Part shown: positions 62,381 through 64,000 of the stretch, in pieces | Numbering within the stretch: the stretch's first letter is position 1 | Layout of the letters: each line of letters opens with the position of its first letter | Origin: Cotesia glomerata | Taxonomy: Eukaryota > Arthropoda > Insecta > Hymenoptera > Braconidae | DNA length: 64,000 nt | Reading direction: 5' to 3' | Assembly (NCBI RefSeq): GCF_020080835.1 | Contig: NC_058159.1 | Span: forward strand, 25,888,474-25,952,473 | The notes under the pieces: generated by a model | The model's input: only the letters and a program-made list of their open reading frames with translations | Told to the model about the DNA's origin: nothing | Databases searched by the model: none | Translations under genes and position numbers: made by a program

Positions 62381-63296
62381 TAACTAAATAATTATATGCT
62401 AACAATAATAATTAAATAATGTTAATAAATATAAATAATAATTAAATAATATTAATAATCATAACTGATAATGAATTAAAATTAATAATTATAAATAATA
62501 ATTATTTAAATTAATTTACAAAAAAATGGTGGAAGATATGACCCCCACACAGTTATAAATATGGGAAAAAAAATCTATTAAACACAATTGTTAATGACTT
62601 GCAAGTGCATTTTCATAGCTGGAATATGATCTTAGAATTCAAAAATAACGAAATAACCATATTTTCGAATTTCAGTCTGTCGTTCGATTGTATCGAATTT
62701 TTTTAATCTTTAAATGATCTACAAATGTTTAATAGATTTTTTTTCTCTTATTTATAACTTTAATTTTCCCGATTTTTTTGGTTTTTGAGATTTTTTTGAA
62801 TTTTAATCATACTCAATCTGAATCCAAAAAATTTTTTTATTTTGATAATTTCGATTTTTCATGATTTATTGTCATTTTTTTTAGTTTTTTGCTATTTTTT
62901 CAAATTTTGACGGCTCAACGGGCTAATTAACGTTCAAATTCAGATTCAGTGAATTGAAATATATAAAAATCATGCTTGATCTAGGTCCACAAAATTTTAT
63001 TCATCGCTGTGGCTGCAGTTTTTCGCAATTTTTTGCCTTATTTAGGGTTTTTTGGATTTTAGTCAAAATTTTGAGGGTGTAAGGGCAATAATAATTAAAA
63101 TAATTAAAAATTATTTCTTTTTACGCCAAATTTGGTTATAAGTATAATTTTTTCGAATTTTCGCGCGCATTTTCAACATCGATATCTACAATTGATGTTT
63201 CGATGTTTTTCTCAAAACATCGATGGTTCGATGGTGAAAAATTTCGAAAATCGATAGTCCGATGTCGATTTTTTTTGCTAACATCGCCCATCCCTA
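61271..63296. mobile_element. Non-autonomous hAT-type DNA transposon, 2026 bp, intact ends
   Basis: Both termini read TAGGGATGGGCGAT inward (14 bp perfect). They are flanked by identical 8-bp duplications ATAGATAC at 61263-61270 and 63297-63304. An 8-bp target duplication with a (C/T)AGGG(A)TGGGC-type end is the hAT signature. Inside both ends, motifs around ATCGATG occur many times in both orientations (61290-61405 and 63178-63270), likely transposase-binding sites by analogy with other hAT elements. The interior has an (AAT)n run (62328-62380) and AT-rich DNA with stops in all frames and no transposase, so it depends on a source elsewhere. Confidence 0.9.
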
Positions 63297-63304
63297 ATAG
63301 ATAC

Positions 63305-64000
63305 CTCTTGACCTATACAATTGACAATTCTATTTGGGGATTGTAAGTAATGGTTTAAGACCCGTATATTTAAGAAAGTTTCCCTGGGAAATTCCAGACA
63401 TAAATCACTGGCAGGCAAATTCCGGTGCACCCAGCAAGAGGACAATAATAATATAATATAATGCTAGTACTTCTAATTATGCTTATTGTTATTATATTGT
63501 ATCATATGCTAGTTTAGACTTAGAAGCTTTCAGAAACCGGCAGTGTTGAAAATCTTTTGTCACTGACAAATAATTGAATAATGACTAAAATAGTGCCAAA
63601 TTACAAAGCCACCTGTACCGGGAACCATAGAAGTAATCAAGAAAACAATGCATGCTCTTTCAATAATAATGTCTAAAATAATATATATTTATCGCAATCT
63701 AAAAAAAAAAGAAACAGAAGCAACAAAAGACCAGAATTAAATGAAAATTTAAAGACAATTAATTAAAAACTATTTTTCAGTGGTTATTTTATAAAAAACG
63801 AGGTTAAGACACATTTCCGGGCTGGTTTATGATAACCGTAGAAAGCTCCGAAATTGAATTTTAAAGATACATAATTTGAAAATCGAGAGAACTCGCCGTC
63901 GGCAGCGACCCTCCGTCGGCGAGTTAAATGAAATTACACCACCCTCGTCCTTTTATCTCCACTTTCTCTACTAGTACTCGTAGTTTTCGCATCACTAGGA
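63305..64000. other. Noncoding, with short GC-rich inverted repeat
   Basis: Mixed composition. Positions 63890-63925 hold a 9-bp inverted repeat AACTCGCCG / CGGCGAGTT around GC-rich DNA. No open frame of note before the window end. Confidence 0.4.

Overview
The window is eukaryotic, intron-rich and gene-poor. The background is strongly AT-rich with long A/T homopolymers, many microsatellites and many short inverted-repeat transposons. It looks like an insect nuclear genome. A parasitoid-wasp-like hymenopteran is my best guess from the general character (AT-rich DNA, MITE load, a DIRS retrotransposon), but I cannot prove the order from sequence alone. I see no prokaryotic gene organisation, operon, CRISPR array, rRNA or convincing tRNA.

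Only two short GC-rich islands look like host protein-coding exons, both on the minus strand: 31770-32217 and 24970-25385. Each begins after an AG acceptor. They encode Pro/Ser/His/Gln-rich, low-complexity protein of the kind found in tails of transcription regulators. They are probably downstream exons of one gene whose conserved domain lies outside the window, to the right. I could not name the gene. Their reading phases do not join directly, so a small exon, an alternative donor or two alternative 3' ends must be invoked. The rest is best read as intron, 3' flank and intergenic DNA, with a few GC-richer patches that may be cis-regulatory.

The clearest structure lies in the interval between the two exons (25.4-31.8 kb). 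Two copies of a 1.1-kb TA-flanked inverted-repeat transposon sit there (26624-27736 and 28180-31596). The second is split by a 2.35-kb insertion carrying a defective DIRS-like tyrosine-recombinase retrotransposon. That element has a two-exon gag-like ORF1 with a well-formed 251-nt intron and an apparent one-base slip in an A8 run. It also has the start of the reverse-transcriptase ORF2, 38-bp perfect terminal inverted repeats, and an extra 420-bp palindromic segment with a GC-rich hairpin. The reverse-transcriptase core, RNase H and recombinase are missing.

Region by region: 0-11 kb is noncoding with inverted-repeat elements at 1.4 and 3.6 kb and MITEs at 8.9 and 10.9 kb. From 11.2-12.0 kb is an 0.8-kb inverted-repeat transposon. 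From 15.9-16.7 kb is a tandem pair of palindromes, one interrupted by a 247-bp MITE. From 20-21.4 kb are two more MITEs. From 24.8-32.2 kb are the host exons and nested transposons, and at 33.0 kb is a truncated U6 snRNA copy. From 41-57 kb is a dispersed TG-repeat element carrying three GAGCTC hairpins, with further MITEs between. At 60.3 kb is a 144-bp near-perfect hairpin. At 61.3-63.3 kb is an intact-ended, non-coding hAT element with an 8-bp target duplication.
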